Positions 1 through 8,424 of a DNA stretch of 64,000 nucleotides are shown piece by piece. Both the position numbers and the translations under genes were made by a program. This DNA comes from Bacteroides sp. MSB163. Its GTDB lineage: Bacteria > Bacteroidota > Bacteroidia > Bacteroidales > Bacteroidaceae. The stretch's first letter is position 1, and the number at the start of each line of letters is the position of its first letter. The stretch covers positions 2,906,001 to 2,970,000 of the forward strand of contig NZ_CP143867.1 of the NCBI RefSeq assembly GCF_036416795.1. Direction: 5' to 3'. Under the pieces are notes generated by a model. The model searched no databases and was not told the origin of the DNA. It saw nothing but the letters and a program-made list of their open reading frames with translations.

Positions 1-696
1 AATGGTAACTGGCAATTGGCATTAGCTGTAAGTGAACATTTTGAAATCATGTCGAATAAAGATAATATCTTTGATTATTATAAGACGAAGGGTAATATTG
101 CGAGTCTTGAATTTAAATTTGCAGCTAATACTAAAGGTGTAACTCCTTTGTATTCATTCTCTACAGATGAGACTGTGGCATTAGATCATGAATTGACAAA
201 GACTTATGAAGCATATAACATGACTTATAAGACGCAGTTAGTCAACGGTGAGTGGTGTAATTATAACTATTGGATCATATTCGAAAATCCGTTTGAACCG
301 GGTGATGCTGCAACGGTAACAATGGATGGTAATAAGATTGGTGGTGTTACAGGTGAAACTGCTCCATCAGTATGTGTTAAGACTATTGTTGGTACTGCTC
401 AGAAAGCTTATTGTTGGAATGCTACTACTAAGAAATTAGAATTCACTGAGGCTGGTAAAGCATTAAAAGTAGCAGAGCCGACTATTGTTTATGACTTCGT
501 AAAAGACGCTGCTTGGACGGCATTGGATCCTTATGGAGATTTGACGATTGATCATACTACAGGTCAGGTTTCTTGGAATAATAAGGGTGCTGAGTTGCAA
601 AAGACTTATAAATTGTCTGTAAAAGCTACAGTTACATTTGATAATGTTTCTGTTGTAGAATGCAAGATTCCTGTTACGATTAAAGGAAAGAATTAA
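1..696 (+). CDS. C-terminal part of an uncharacterised surface protein (5' truncated)
   Basis: The frame is open from base 1, so the gene begins before the window; 231 codons are visible. The visible part is beta-rich with many aromatic residues. It ends in an Ig/cadherin-like segment (about the last 55 residues, containing LTIDHTTGQVSW and then a KVTV-like strand pattern) and finishes in PVTIKGKN. No enzyme motif is visible. This kind of tail is common in large exported Bacteroides proteins, so an extracellular location is inferred; the signal peptide is outside the window. A strong terminator follows about 80 bases after the stop. Function unknown. Confidence 0.6.
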   Translation, partial: NGNWQLALAVSEHFEIMSNKDNIFDYYKTKGNIASLEFKFAANTKGVTPLYSFSTDETVALDHELTKTYEAYNMTYKTQLVNGEWCNYNYWIIFENPFEPGDAATVTMDGNKIGGVTGETAPSVCVKTIVGTAQKAYCWNATTKKLEFTEAGKALKVAEPTIVYDFVKDAAWTALDPYGDLTIDHTTGQVSWNNKGAELQKTYKLSVKATVTFDNVSVVECKIPVTIKGKN

Positions 697-774
697 TAAA
701 CCTGTTAATTGATACAACTACTCTGTGAAGACTAGTCCTTTTTTTCACCATCGTGAAAAGTAAAATGTTGTTGT

Positions 775-813
775 GTGAGGCTGTTTCCAGTGGGAAACGG
801 CCTCACTCTTTTT
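775..813 (+). terminator. Rho-independent terminator after the first gene
   Basis: The stem GTGAGGCTGTTTCC pairs with GGAAACGGCCTCAC around a short loop and is followed by a T-rich run. It separates the surface-protein gene from the small-peptide unit downstream. Confidence 0.8.
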
Positions 814-913
814 CTGCCATCTTGTCTCCTGCCTTGTCATTCGTTTCATTTCCTGCCATTCTTACTTGTTTTCTACTTGTCTAATCTTCTTATTTTTGAT
901 GTAGATCAAGAAA

Positions 914-992
914 TGTGTTATAAAACATGCTTTTCTATAATATATCGCTCGAAGTTTCGAACAAAGGTATTATTTTTGTGTTATAAAACATG
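914..992. repeat. Two copies of a 16-bp operator-like repeat
   Basis: TGTGTTATAAAACATG occurs at 914-929 and again at 977-992, 63 bases apart. Each copy contains the imperfect dyad TGTTATAAAACA. The second copy overlaps the end of the putative -7 box and the expected transcription start of the small-peptide unit, which suits a repressor or autoregulatory site. Confidence 0.5.
971..978 (+). promoter_or_regulatory. Putative promoter of the small-peptide unit
   Basis: TATTTTTG matches the Bacteroides -7 consensus TAnnTTTG. No clear -33 TTTG is present at the usual distance (TTTCG lies near 954). The predicted start is about 985, roughly 48 bases before the first peptide gene. Confidence 0.45.
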
Positions 993-1032
993 ATTTTAAT
1001 AGGATAACAAGATTTTTAAGGAGGATAACAAA

Positions 1033-1110
1033 ATGAAAATGTTAAAGAAAATTTTTAAGCACATCAGCGAAGCTGATAAGCACGTTTGGGGTTACTCTAC
1101 AATTTATTAA
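1033..1110 (+). CDS. 25-residue basic peptide, small ORF 1
   Basis: The ORF encodes a peptide beginning MKMLKKIFKHISEADK and ending WGYSTIY. It has an unusually good Shine-Dalgarno for Bacteroides, AAGGAGGA, seven bases before the ATG, which is the main reason to believe it is translated. The peptide is cationic and amphipathic at its N-terminus, with no signal peptide. It resembles the product of the next small ORF (KKIFK near the start, GYS/GYT near the end), which suggests a duplicated pair. It lies between a putative promoter and a terminator, so the unit is independent of both flanking genes. Function unknown; it could be a leader peptide, a toxin-like membrane peptide or a signalling peptide. 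Confidence 0.5.
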   Translation: MKMLKKIFKHISEADKHVWGYSTIY

Positions 1111-1166
1111 ACCCCTTTTTATGAGTGTGTATTTGATTTTTAGGTATTAGTTTAATTTTTAAGGTT

Positions 1167-1259
1167 ATGAAAAAAAAGATTTTTAAAACATGGAGAAACA
1201 TTCTCGCCGAAGTAGGTCGGAATGAGATGTTGATGATGGGTTATACCCTGAAGAAGTAA
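1167..1259 (+). CDS. 30-residue basic peptide, small ORF 2
   Basis: The ORF encodes MKKKIFKTWRNILAEVGR followed by a short tail ending MGYTLKK. A weak AAGG lies just before the ATG. It shares the KKIFK start and GY(S/T) end with the 25-residue peptide upstream. It lies 56 bases after that ORF and about 27 bases before an intrinsic terminator. The composition (Lys/Arg-rich, alternating hydrophobic residues) fits an amphipathic helix. Function unknown. Confidence 0.5.
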   Translation: MKKKIFKTWRNILAEVGRNEMLMMGYTLKK

Positions 1260-1285
1260 AAAAGCATTTGAACTAGACTTTATGA

Positions 1286-1327
1286 AGCGAGAAGTACGTC
1301 CTGAAAACGTATTTCTCGCTTTTTTTA
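1286..1327 (+). terminator. Terminator of the small-peptide unit
   Basis: AGCGAGAAGTACGT pairs with ACGTATTTCTCGCT (one G-U pair) around CCTGAAA and is followed by seven or more T residues. It closes the transcript carrying both small ORFs. Confidence 0.85.
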
Positions 1328-1423
1328 TATCCCTTTGAAAGCTTTTTTATATAAAAAACAGCTTTTGTTTAAACTTTATTCCCTTTCTTTGTTGTTAGTA
1401 CAAAGACTAACAGAATAGTATCC

Positions 1424-4400
1424 ATGGAAAGAATTCAAAGAATTTGTAGTTTGGTGCTGCTGGCAGCGTTTTGGGGCTGTGTGCCTGTGCTGCATGCGCA
1501 GTCGTTTGATAAGTTGTGGAAGCAAGTGGAGCAAGCACAAGAAAAGAGTTTGCCGCAAACTGTGATTAAACTGACGGATGAGATATTCCGGAAGGGGGAA
1601 CGCGAAAAGAATACCCCGCAGATGCTTAAAGCCTATATGTGCCGGAATACATATCAGAATATACTGACGCCCGATAGTTTCTATGTCAATCTGAAAGGAT
1701 TGGAACAATGGGCGTTGCGTGAGCAGAATCCGGTCAGCCGTGCAGTGCTGAATTCACTGGTGGCGAGTATCTATGCCGATTATGCCGATAATAACCGGTG
1801 GGAATTGCAACAACGCACTTCGCTTAATCTGGGAGAGACGGCTCTACCGGCGGATATTCGCGAGTGGAGTGCCAATTTGTTTGTGAACCAGGTAATGAAA
1901 TATACCGGTGAAGCCCTGAAAGATTCTACCGAGTTATTGAAGACATCTTCGCGTACTTATATTCCTTTTGTGATTTTAGGAGATGCAAGTGAATACTACC
2001 ATCATGAAATGTATCATTTGCTGGCATCACGTGCTATTGATGCTTTACAGAAAGTCTCGTGGTTTGATACGGATTCTTTGGTGAAGAAAGACATTATGGG
2101 TATTTATGGGCAGATGATAAATACCTATCGGAAGATGCCTGATCGGGAAGATGCTGCCGTACTGACTATGCTGGATTATATGGCCTGGCGTAACCGTGAA
2201 GGAGATGCTTTGCTTCGTCCTCGTGCAGTAAAAGAAGCTGAGAGCGAAGCGCCGAACCAATATCTACGTGCATTAGACCGTATCATTAAAGACTATAGTA
2301 AACGTGATGTATGCGCAGAAGCATATCTGGCTAAAGCTCGTTATTACCGCAATATGCGTAAATATCCGGAAGCATTGCAAGCCTGTGATGAGGCTATTAC
2401 TCTTTACCCTGACTACAAACGCATATCCGCATTGCGTGAACTGAAAGAAAGCATATTGCAACCGCAATTGAATATGTCTGCAAGCAAGGCTACTTACCCC
2501 GGTGACTCTTTAAAGTTGAGAGTGACCCATCGTAATCTGGATGGATTTACAGTGAACCTGTTTCATACTACTTTATTGAAAGAGGAAACAGATATGCCAC
2601 AGATCAATTCCTCTTTTTATAAAAAATATGCCCGTAAAGTGAAGACTGAACACTTCTCTTTGTTGCGTCCGGATAATTACCAGTCGGCAGATAGTACGTA
2701 TAGTATGCAGATGCCCGGCGAACCAGGTGTTTATGTTATGCAGATTGTACCTGATGACAAGAAAGGCAAAACTTCTGAAAACTATCTCTATCTTACTCGC
2801 TTCAAGGTGTTGACTTTGCCTTTATCGAATAAAGATTTTGAGATTGTGGCTTTGGATGCTGAGACTGGAAAGCCTATTGCAGATGCTCAGATTACTTTCT
2901 ATTCCAGTTACGGAACAAAGAACAATGAGGTGCTGGAGCGGAAAACTACAGATGCTTCGGGCAAGGTGGTAATGCCGTGGAATAAGCAATTCCGTGCATT
3001 GAGTGTTGCGAAAGGTACTGATACGGCAATGCTATTGCAGCGTATTTATAATAGCTCTAATGGAGTCTGGAATAACACAAATGAAGAGTTTGATGAAGTG
3101 AAGATTTTGACGGACCGTTCTATATATCGTCCGGGACAGACTATCTATATAAAAGGTATAGCTTATGCCCAAGAGGGAGATACCGCCAAGGTTCTTCCCA
3201 ATGCAACTTATACGGTGGAACTGTCGGATGTGAATGGCAATGATATTGGAGAGAAAAAAGTCCGTACCAATGAATTTGGTTCGTTTACTACAGAGTTTAT
3301 ACTGCCTGCTGCCTGCCTGAATGGATCTTACACGATTGAAGTTGAGGAAACTGATGGCCGGGCATTTGTACAAGTGGAAGAATACAAGCGTCCTACATTC
3401 GATATAGTTTTTGATCCTCAGAAGGATTCCTATCAAGTGGGAGACAGCGTACAGGTGAAAGGTACGGCGAGTTCCTTTAATGGTGTGCCTTTGCAAGGAT
3501 TGGAGCTGAGCTATACCGTAACCCGTAGTCTGTTTTCGTGGTGGAGATCTTATGGGCAGAGTTCCACTTCACTGGCTTCCGGCACTGTGACGATAGGGGA
3601 TGACGGAATGTTTTCTATTCCTGTCCGCCTGCAAGGTGTGAAAGGGGAGAATGCCGGTTTTTATACCTATCAGATAGAAGCCTCTGTAACCAATCAGGCC
3701 GGTGAAACACAAAGCAGTGTGACTACGCTGTCAGCAGGCAACCGTTCGCTTGTTTTGTCTGTCGAAACGGAAGAGCGTATTTGTAAGGATGATAGTATTC
3801 GTCTGACATTCGTGGCGCGAAACCTGAATATGCAACCTGTTGCAGTGAAGGGTGATTATCGTCTGGTACAAACTGTAGATGGAAAACCGGAAGTCCGTTT
3901 CAGCGGACACTTTACCTCGAATGTGGAAGTATTGTTGCCGGAATGGAAGAATTTACCTTCAGGTGCTTACGAACTACAATTAGCTGCGAAGGACGATCAG
4001 GGTAGGGATGTTGATTACAAGCAAAATATTGTACTCTTTTCTTATGATGACAATCGCCCTCCTGTAGAATCGCCTGTCTGGTTCTATGCACGCAATACGG
4101 AGTTTGGTGCCGGACACCCTGCCCAATTCTGTTTGGGGACTTCTTATAAGGATGCTTATGTCATGCTGGATGTATTCAGCGGTAAAAAGCGTTTGAGTAG
4201 TACGGTGCTTCAATTATCCGACTCTATTGTTCGTTTTGATGTTCCTTATAAAGAGGAGTATGGAGACGGGATAGAGTACCTGTTTGCTTTTGTCAAGGGG
4301 GGTGAATTCTATTCTGAAAAGGTCGACTTACAAAAGCGTATACCGGATAAAACATTGACGATGAAGTGGGATGTGTTCCGTGATAAGTTGCGTCCCGGAC

Positions 4401-7216
4401 AAGAAGAAGAGTGGCGTCTGACGATAAAGACACCACAAGGTACACCGGCTGATGCTGAGATGCTTGCTACCATGTATGATGCTTCTTTGGATAAGCTGTA
4501 TCCCAATCGTCAGAATTTTAATGTGAACTATCCCCGTTTTAATTCTCAGATATATTGGTCTTATGGATATGTAGGTGGAGCCTTCTATTCTTGTCATTTC
4601 CCAATGAAGGAATGGAAAGTCCCGGTATTTATTTACGATACCTTTTATTCGGAAGAAGGGATAAATGAAGCAATGATAGTCGGATATCATGCTGTAAAGA
4701 AAGCGGATGTGGTAGGAAGCGTACAGATACGGGGAATGGCAAGTCCGCGAACTAAATCGATGGCTATGGCAGATAATGCTTCTGCTGATCAGACAAATAT
4801 GCTGGCCGGAAAAGCGGCTGGTCTGGCGTTTGAAGAAGAAATGTCGCAGGAAACCGGACAGACAGCTGACGATGCGGAACTTGGTAATACCTCCGAACTC
4901 CGTACAAACTTCGCTGAAACGGCGTTCTTCTATCCGCAACTGCGCACCAATGAACAGGGTGAGATTTCCTTCTCCTTTACGATGCCGCAAAGTCTGACGC
5001 GTTGGAATTTCCGCGGATATTCCCATACAAAGGGAATGTTGACCGGTCAGTTGGATGCTTCTGCTGTTACGGCGAAGGACTTCATGCTGTCTCCCAATAT
5101 GCCGCGTTTTGTACGGGTAGGGGATAAGACCAGCATTGCTGCAACCATTACCAACCTGACAGGTAAATCTTTGAAGGGAACTGCGAAATTTATTCTCTTT
5201 GACCCGATGACGGATAAAGTGATTTCTACCGGGCGCCAAGCTTTCACGGTAGAAGCCGGGAAGACAGTTCCTGTAAGCTTCCGTTTCACAGTGACGGATA
5301 AACAGGATATGTTGGGTGTACGTATGATTGCTGACGGTGGCACATTCAGTGATGGAGAACAACACTTGTTGCCCGTATTGAGCAATAAGGAATACATTAC
5401 CGAGACCCTTGCCATGCCGATACGTGGTGAAGAAACCCGTACTTTCTCTTTGGACAGCCTGTTCAATTACAACAGTCGCACGGCCACCGACCGCCGACTG
5501 ACAGTAGAATTTACAGGTAATCCTGCCTGGTATGCCGTACAGGCATTGCCCGTATTGAGTCAGCCCCGTACAGATAATGCTACAGCATGGGCAGCCGCTT
5601 ATTATGCCAATTTCCTTGCTTCTTACATTGCCAACAGCCAGCCGCGCATTAAAGCCGTGTTCGACAGTTGGCGCATGCAAGGCGGTAAGAAAGAAAACTT
5701 CCTCAGCCAGTTACAGAAGAATCAGGAGGTGAAGAATATCCTTCTCGAAGAGAGCCCGTGGTTGCTGGAAGCTACTACAGAAGCCGAACAGCAAGCGCGT
5801 ATCGCTACTTTGTTCGATCTCAATAATCTGTCGAACAATAATATGACCACCCTTATTAAACTACAGGAATTGCAAAATGCCGATGGTGCCTGGAGTTGGT
5901 ACAAAGGTATGCCGGGTAGTCGCAGTATGACGGGATACATCACCGAACTTCTTGTCCGCTTGCCGTTGCTTACCGGACAAAAGAACTCCGCTGATGCCCT
6001 TTCCATGCAGCGAAGGGCTTTCAACTATTTGCATAGCCAGGCATTGCAGGAATATCAGAATATCCGTAAAGCGGAGAAAAACGGGACGAAGATCAATAAT
6101 CTTTCATATCCGGCAATGACGTATCTCTATCTGATAGCTATCTCCGGTGAGAAGGTGCCTTCGGTCAATGAAGACGCTTATCACTACTTCCTCTCCATGG
6201 TCGGCAAGAATCTAAGTTCGAATGCAATGGGAGTTAAGGCGCAGTCAGCTATCATTCTGCAAAAGGCGGGTCGCACGGCTGAGGCTGACGAATTTATCGC
6301 TTCCATTAAAGAGCATCTGGTGCAAACTGATGAACGGGGTGCATACTTTGCTTTCTATGAAAGACCTTTCCTTTGGGGAGCACAACCTATTTCCGTTCAT
6401 GTGGAGGTAATGGAAGCCCTGAGGATGGCAGGAGGCAATGATGCATTGGTGGAAGAAATGAAACTCTGGTTACTGAAGCAGAAACAAACTACAAGCTGGA
6501 ACTCACCTGTTGCAACGGCAGACGCTATTTATGCATTGCTTTGCCAGGGGAGTGACTTGTTGGCATCACGTGGTGATGTACGCATTGTTCTTGGTAATAA
6601 AGTGCTGGAAACATTCTCACCTGCCAAGACCACAGTTCCCGGATTGGGATATATCAAGGAAAGCTTTGCAGCAGGTAGTCCTGAATTGCGCGCCAAGTCC
6701 ATTACTGTGGAAAAGAGGGATGCGGGCATTGCCTGGGGGGCAGTCTATGCACAATATCTGTCACCTGTTTCCGATGTAAAACAGCAAGGTGGTGAGCTGG
6801 CTGTAGAAAAGAAACTCTATGTAGAGCGTACTTTGACAGGTGGAAAGAAAGAATTGCAACCCATCACCGCTTCCACGCAACTGGCGGTAGGTGATAAAGT
6901 GGTTTCCCGTCTGACGATACGTCTGGACCGTGCCATGGATTTCGTTCAACTGAAAGATCAGCGTGGTGCCTGCTTTGAGCCGATGAATTCACTTTCCGGT
7001 TATCGCTGGAACGGTGGAATAGGTTATTATGTGGAGATAGAAGATGCTTCCACTAATTTCTTCTTCGATAGTCTGAACAAAGGTGTGTATGTGTTGGAAT
7101 ACAGTTATCGCATTGCCCGTAGCGGGCAGTACGAAGCCGGGCTGGCAACCATTCAATGTGCCTACGCTCCCGAGTATGCAGCTCATTCAGCGTCAGTGAA
7201 GGTCGAGGTGGAGTAG
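1424..7216 (+). CDS. Alpha-2-macroglobulin family protein
   Basis: This large exported protein has 1930 residues. The N-terminus is a signal peptide, probably cut after LHA (about residue 25). A TPR-like helical stretch (about 278-345) precedes the macroglobulin beta domains. The MG2-type hallmark DRSIYRPGQTIYIKG sits near 560, and the A2M-domain hallmark FFYPQLRTNEQGEISFSFTMPQ followed by LTRWNFRGY sits near 1165-1205. The C-terminal third is helical, like the thioester/TED region. Bacterial A2Ms are thought to trap foreign proteases, usually through a C-x-E-Q thioester. Here the corresponding place (about 1378-1388) reads QPRTDNATAW, so no thioester is visible. The gene is transcribed alone, about 70 bases ahead of a DUF1573 gene with its own promoter-like box. 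The family assignment is firm; the role is inferred. Confidence 0.9.
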   Translation: MERIQRICSLVLLAAFWGCVPVLHAQSFDKLWKQVEQAQEKSLPQTVIKLTDEIFRKGEREKNTPQMLKAYMCRNTYQNILTPDSFYVNLKGLEQWALREQNPVSRAVLNSLVASIYADYADNNRWELQQRTSLNLGETALPADIREWSANLFVNQVMKYTGEALKDSTELLKTSSRTYIPFVILGDASEYYHHEMYHLLASRAIDALQKVSWFDTDSLVKKDIMGIYGQMINTYRKMPDREDAAVLTMLDYMAWRNREGDALLRPRAVKEAESEAPNQYLRALDRIIKDYSKRDVCAEAYLAKARYYRNMRKYPEALQACDEAITLYPDYKRISALRELKESILQPQLNMSASKATYPGDSLKLRVTHRNLDGFTVNLFHTTLLKEETDMPQINSSFYKKYARKVKTEHFSLLRPDNYQSADSTYSMQMPGEPGVYVMQIVPDDKKGKTSENYLYLTRFKVLTLPLSNKDFEIVALDAETGKPIADAQITFYSSYGTKNNEVLERKTTDASGKVVMPWNKQFRALSVAKGTDTAMLLQRIYNSSNGVWNNTNEEFDEVKILTDRSIYRPGQTIYIKGIAYAQEGDTAKVLPNATYTVELSDVNGNDIGEKKVRTNEFGSFTTEFILPAACLNGSYTIEVEETDGRAFVQVEEYKRPTFDIVFDPQKDSYQVGDSVQVKGTASSFNGVPLQGLELSYTVTRSLFSWWRSYGQSSTSLASGTVTIGDDGMFSIPVRLQGVKGENAGFYTYQIEASVTNQAGETQSSVTTLSAGNRSLVLSVETEERICKDDSIRLTFVARNLNMQPVAVKGDYRLVQTVDGKPEVRFSGHFTSNVEVLLPEWKNLPSGAYELQLAAKDDQGRDVDYKQNIVLFSYDDNRPPVESPVWFYARNTEFGAGHPAQFCLGTSYKDAYVMLDVFSGKKRLSSTVLQLSDSIVRFDVPYKEEYGDGIEYLFAFVKGGEFYSEKVDLQKRIPDKTLTMKWDVFRDKLRPGQEEEWRLTIKTPQGTPADAEMLATMYDASLDKLYPNRQNFNVNYPRFNSQIYWSYGYVGGAFYSCHFPMKEWKVPVFIYDTFYSEEGINEAMIVGYHAVKKADVVGSVQIRGMASPRTKSMAMADNASADQTNMLAGKAAGLAFEEEMSQETGQTADDAELGNTSELRTNFAETAFFYPQLRTNEQGEISFSFTMPQSLTRWNFRGYSHTKGMLTGQLDASAVTAKDFMLSPNMPRFVRVGDKTSIAATITNLTGKSLKGTAKFILFDPMTDKVISTGRQAFTVEAGKTVPVSFRFTVTDKQDMLGVRMIADGGTFSDGEQHLLPVLSNKEYITETLAMPIRGEETRTFSLDSLFNYNSRTATDRRLTVEFTGNPAWYAVQALPVLSQPRTDNATAWAAAYYANFLASYIANSQPRIKAVFDSWRMQGGKKENFLSQLQKNQEVKNILLEESPWLLEATTEAEQQARIATLFDLNNLSNNNMTTLIKLQELQNADGAWSWYKGMPGSRSMTGYITELLVRLPLLTGQKNSADALSMQRRAFNYLHSQALQEYQNIRKAEKNGTKINNLSYPAMTYLYLIAISGEKVPSVNEDAYHYFLSMVGKNLSSNAMGVKAQSAIILQKAGRTAEADEFIASIKEHLVQTDERGAYFAFYERPFLWGAQPISVHVEVMEALRMAGGNDALVEEMKLWLLKQKQTTSWNSPVATADAIYALLCQGSDLLASRGDVRIVLGNKVLETFSPAKTTVPGLGYIKESFAAGSPELRAKSITVEKRDAGIAWGAVYAQYLSPVSDVKQQGGELAVEKKLYVERTLTGGKKELQPITASTQLAVGDKVVSRLTIRLDRAMDFVQLKDQRGACFEPMNSLSGYRWNGGIGYYVEIEDASTNFFFDSLNKGVYVLEYSYRIARSGQYEAGLATIQCAYAPEYAAHSASVKVEVE

Positions 7217-7258
7217 AAATTTTAAAACTTGCTTTTAGGAACTCTCATTTAAAACACC

Positions 7259-7266
7259 TACTTTTG
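7259..7266 (+). promoter_or_regulatory. Putative promoter of the DUF1573 gene
   Basis: TACTTTTG is a perfect -7 box. The predicted start near 7273 would leave a leader of only about 15 bases. No clear -33 box at the expected spacing. Confidence 0.5.
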
Positions 7267-7287
7267 TGCATCCTAAAATGAAAACGA

Positions 7288-8358
7288 ATGAAACGAACCT
7301 TGATATGTATATATGCGCTTGCCGCCGTAGCACTTACCGCTACGGCGCAACCGCGTTTTTCATCCAATAAAGAAACTCACAACTTCGGACAGATCGAATG
7401 GAAGCACCCCGTTAGCGTGCAGTATGTCATTACCAATACGGGTGATAAACCTCTGGTGCTTACAGATGTAGACCCTTCCTGTGCCTGTTCCGTAGCCCAG
7501 TGGACACAAACTCCCATTGCTCCCGGTGAGAAGGGGAAGATCGTTGTCGATTTTGATGCTAAGGCATTGGGACATTTTGATAAGTCCATAGCTGTTTATT
7601 CCAATGCGCAGCCCAATCTGGCTTACCTGCACTTTACAGGTGAGGTGGTGCGCGAGATAAAAGACTTTACGAAAACCTATCCTTATCTTATCGGACAGAT
7701 ACGCATTGACAAAAATGAGATTGATTTCCCTGATACTCACCGTGGCGAAAAGCCTGTCATACGGATTGGCGTAGTGAATCTGTCGGATCGTTCGTATGAA
7801 CCGGTATTGATGCATCTGCCTTCCTATCTGGATATGAAAGTGGAACCGAACGTACTTCAGAAAGGTGAGAAAGGGCTTATCACATTAACTCTCAACACAG
7901 AGAAACTGACAGACCTGGGACTGACACAGGCATCAGTTTACCTGTCACGCTTTACAGGTGACAAGGTGAGTGATGAAAACGAGATACCTCTTTCTGCCAT
8001 TCTCCTGCCTGATTTCTCCGGTATGACCGATATGGACAAGGCGAATGCTCCGGTAATCCGTCTTTCGGAGACAGATATAGACTTGAGCGCACAACTGGCT
8101 AAGAAGAATAAGGTGAAACATGATATACAGATCACCAATACCGGAGGCTCTCCGTTGCAAATCAGTAAATTGCAGGTATTCAATCCAGCTTTAGGAGTAA
8201 GTCTGAAGAAGAGCGTATTGCAGCCGGGCGAAACCACCCGCTTACGTGTGACGATAGATAAGAGGAATATCGCCAAGAAGAAACGCCACCTGCGCATTCT
8301 GATGATTACGAATGATCCGATGCAGCCTAAGGTTGAGATGAATATCAAAGCGAGTTAA
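7288..8358 (+). CDS. Exported DUF1573 protein
   Basis: The protein has 356 residues with a signal peptide ending ALTATAQ (about 21). The first domain is a typical DUF1573 Ig-like fold: HNFGQIEW, then YVITNTGDKPLVLTDV, then DPSCACS and APGEKGKIVVDFDAK, ending FHFTGEV-like. A second, more divergent copy covers about 245-356 (IQITNTGGSPLQISKLQV, then LQPGETTRLRV). DUF1573 domains are ASH/immunoglobulin-like beta sandwiches in exported Bacteroidetes proteins; no enzymatic role is known. The start is an ATG 15 bases after the predicted transcription start. MeaB follows after a 66-base AT-rich repeat spacer, so co-transcription is possible but unproven. Confidence 0.85.
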   Translation: MKRTLICIYALAAVALTATAQPRFSSNKETHNFGQIEWKHPVSVQYVITNTGDKPLVLTDVDPSCACSVAQWTQTPIAPGEKGKIVVDFDAKALGHFDKSIAVYSNAQPNLAYLHFTGEVVREIKDFTKTYPYLIGQIRIDKNEIDFPDTHRGEKPVIRIGVVNLSDRSYEPVLMHLPSYLDMKVEPNVLQKGEKGLITLTLNTEKLTDLGLTQASVYLSRFTGDKVSDENEIPLSAILLPDFSGMTDMDKANAPVIRLSETDIDLSAQLAKKNKVKHDIQITNTGGSPLQISKLQVFNPALGVSLKKSVLQPGETTRLRVTIDKRNIAKKKRHLRILMITNDPMQPKVEMNIKAS

Positions 8359-8361
8359 AGA

Positions 8362-8424
8362 TTTATGATTTCATAAATCATAAATCTTATCATAAATCAT
8401 AAATTAGAAATCATAAATCTTATC
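8362..8424. repeat. AT-rich direct and inverted repeats in a spacer
   Basis: The spacer is made almost wholly of the word ATCATAAATCTTA and its variants, in tandem. ATTTATGATT pairs with AATCATAAAT to form a hairpin. It belongs to the class of simple-word palindromic spacers seen elsewhere in this window. Confidence 0.6.

Noticed and set aside
1424..1500. Lipobox in the alpha-2-macroglobulin signal (AFWGC)
   Set aside because: Trp at -2 is unusual for a lipobox, and a good signal-peptidase-I site (VLHA-QS) follows; lipidation is not supported.
4328..5680. Long antisense frame (450 codons) opposite the alpha-2-macroglobulin gene
   Set aside because: No recognisable domain, low-complexity composition rich in Cys/His/Arg, no promoter or Shine-Dalgarno; it is a shadow of the well-supported sense gene.
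8362..8424. CRISPR-like array in the AT-rich repeats before meaB
   Set aside because: The repeats are adjacent simple words without unique spacers of constant length, and no cas genes are present.
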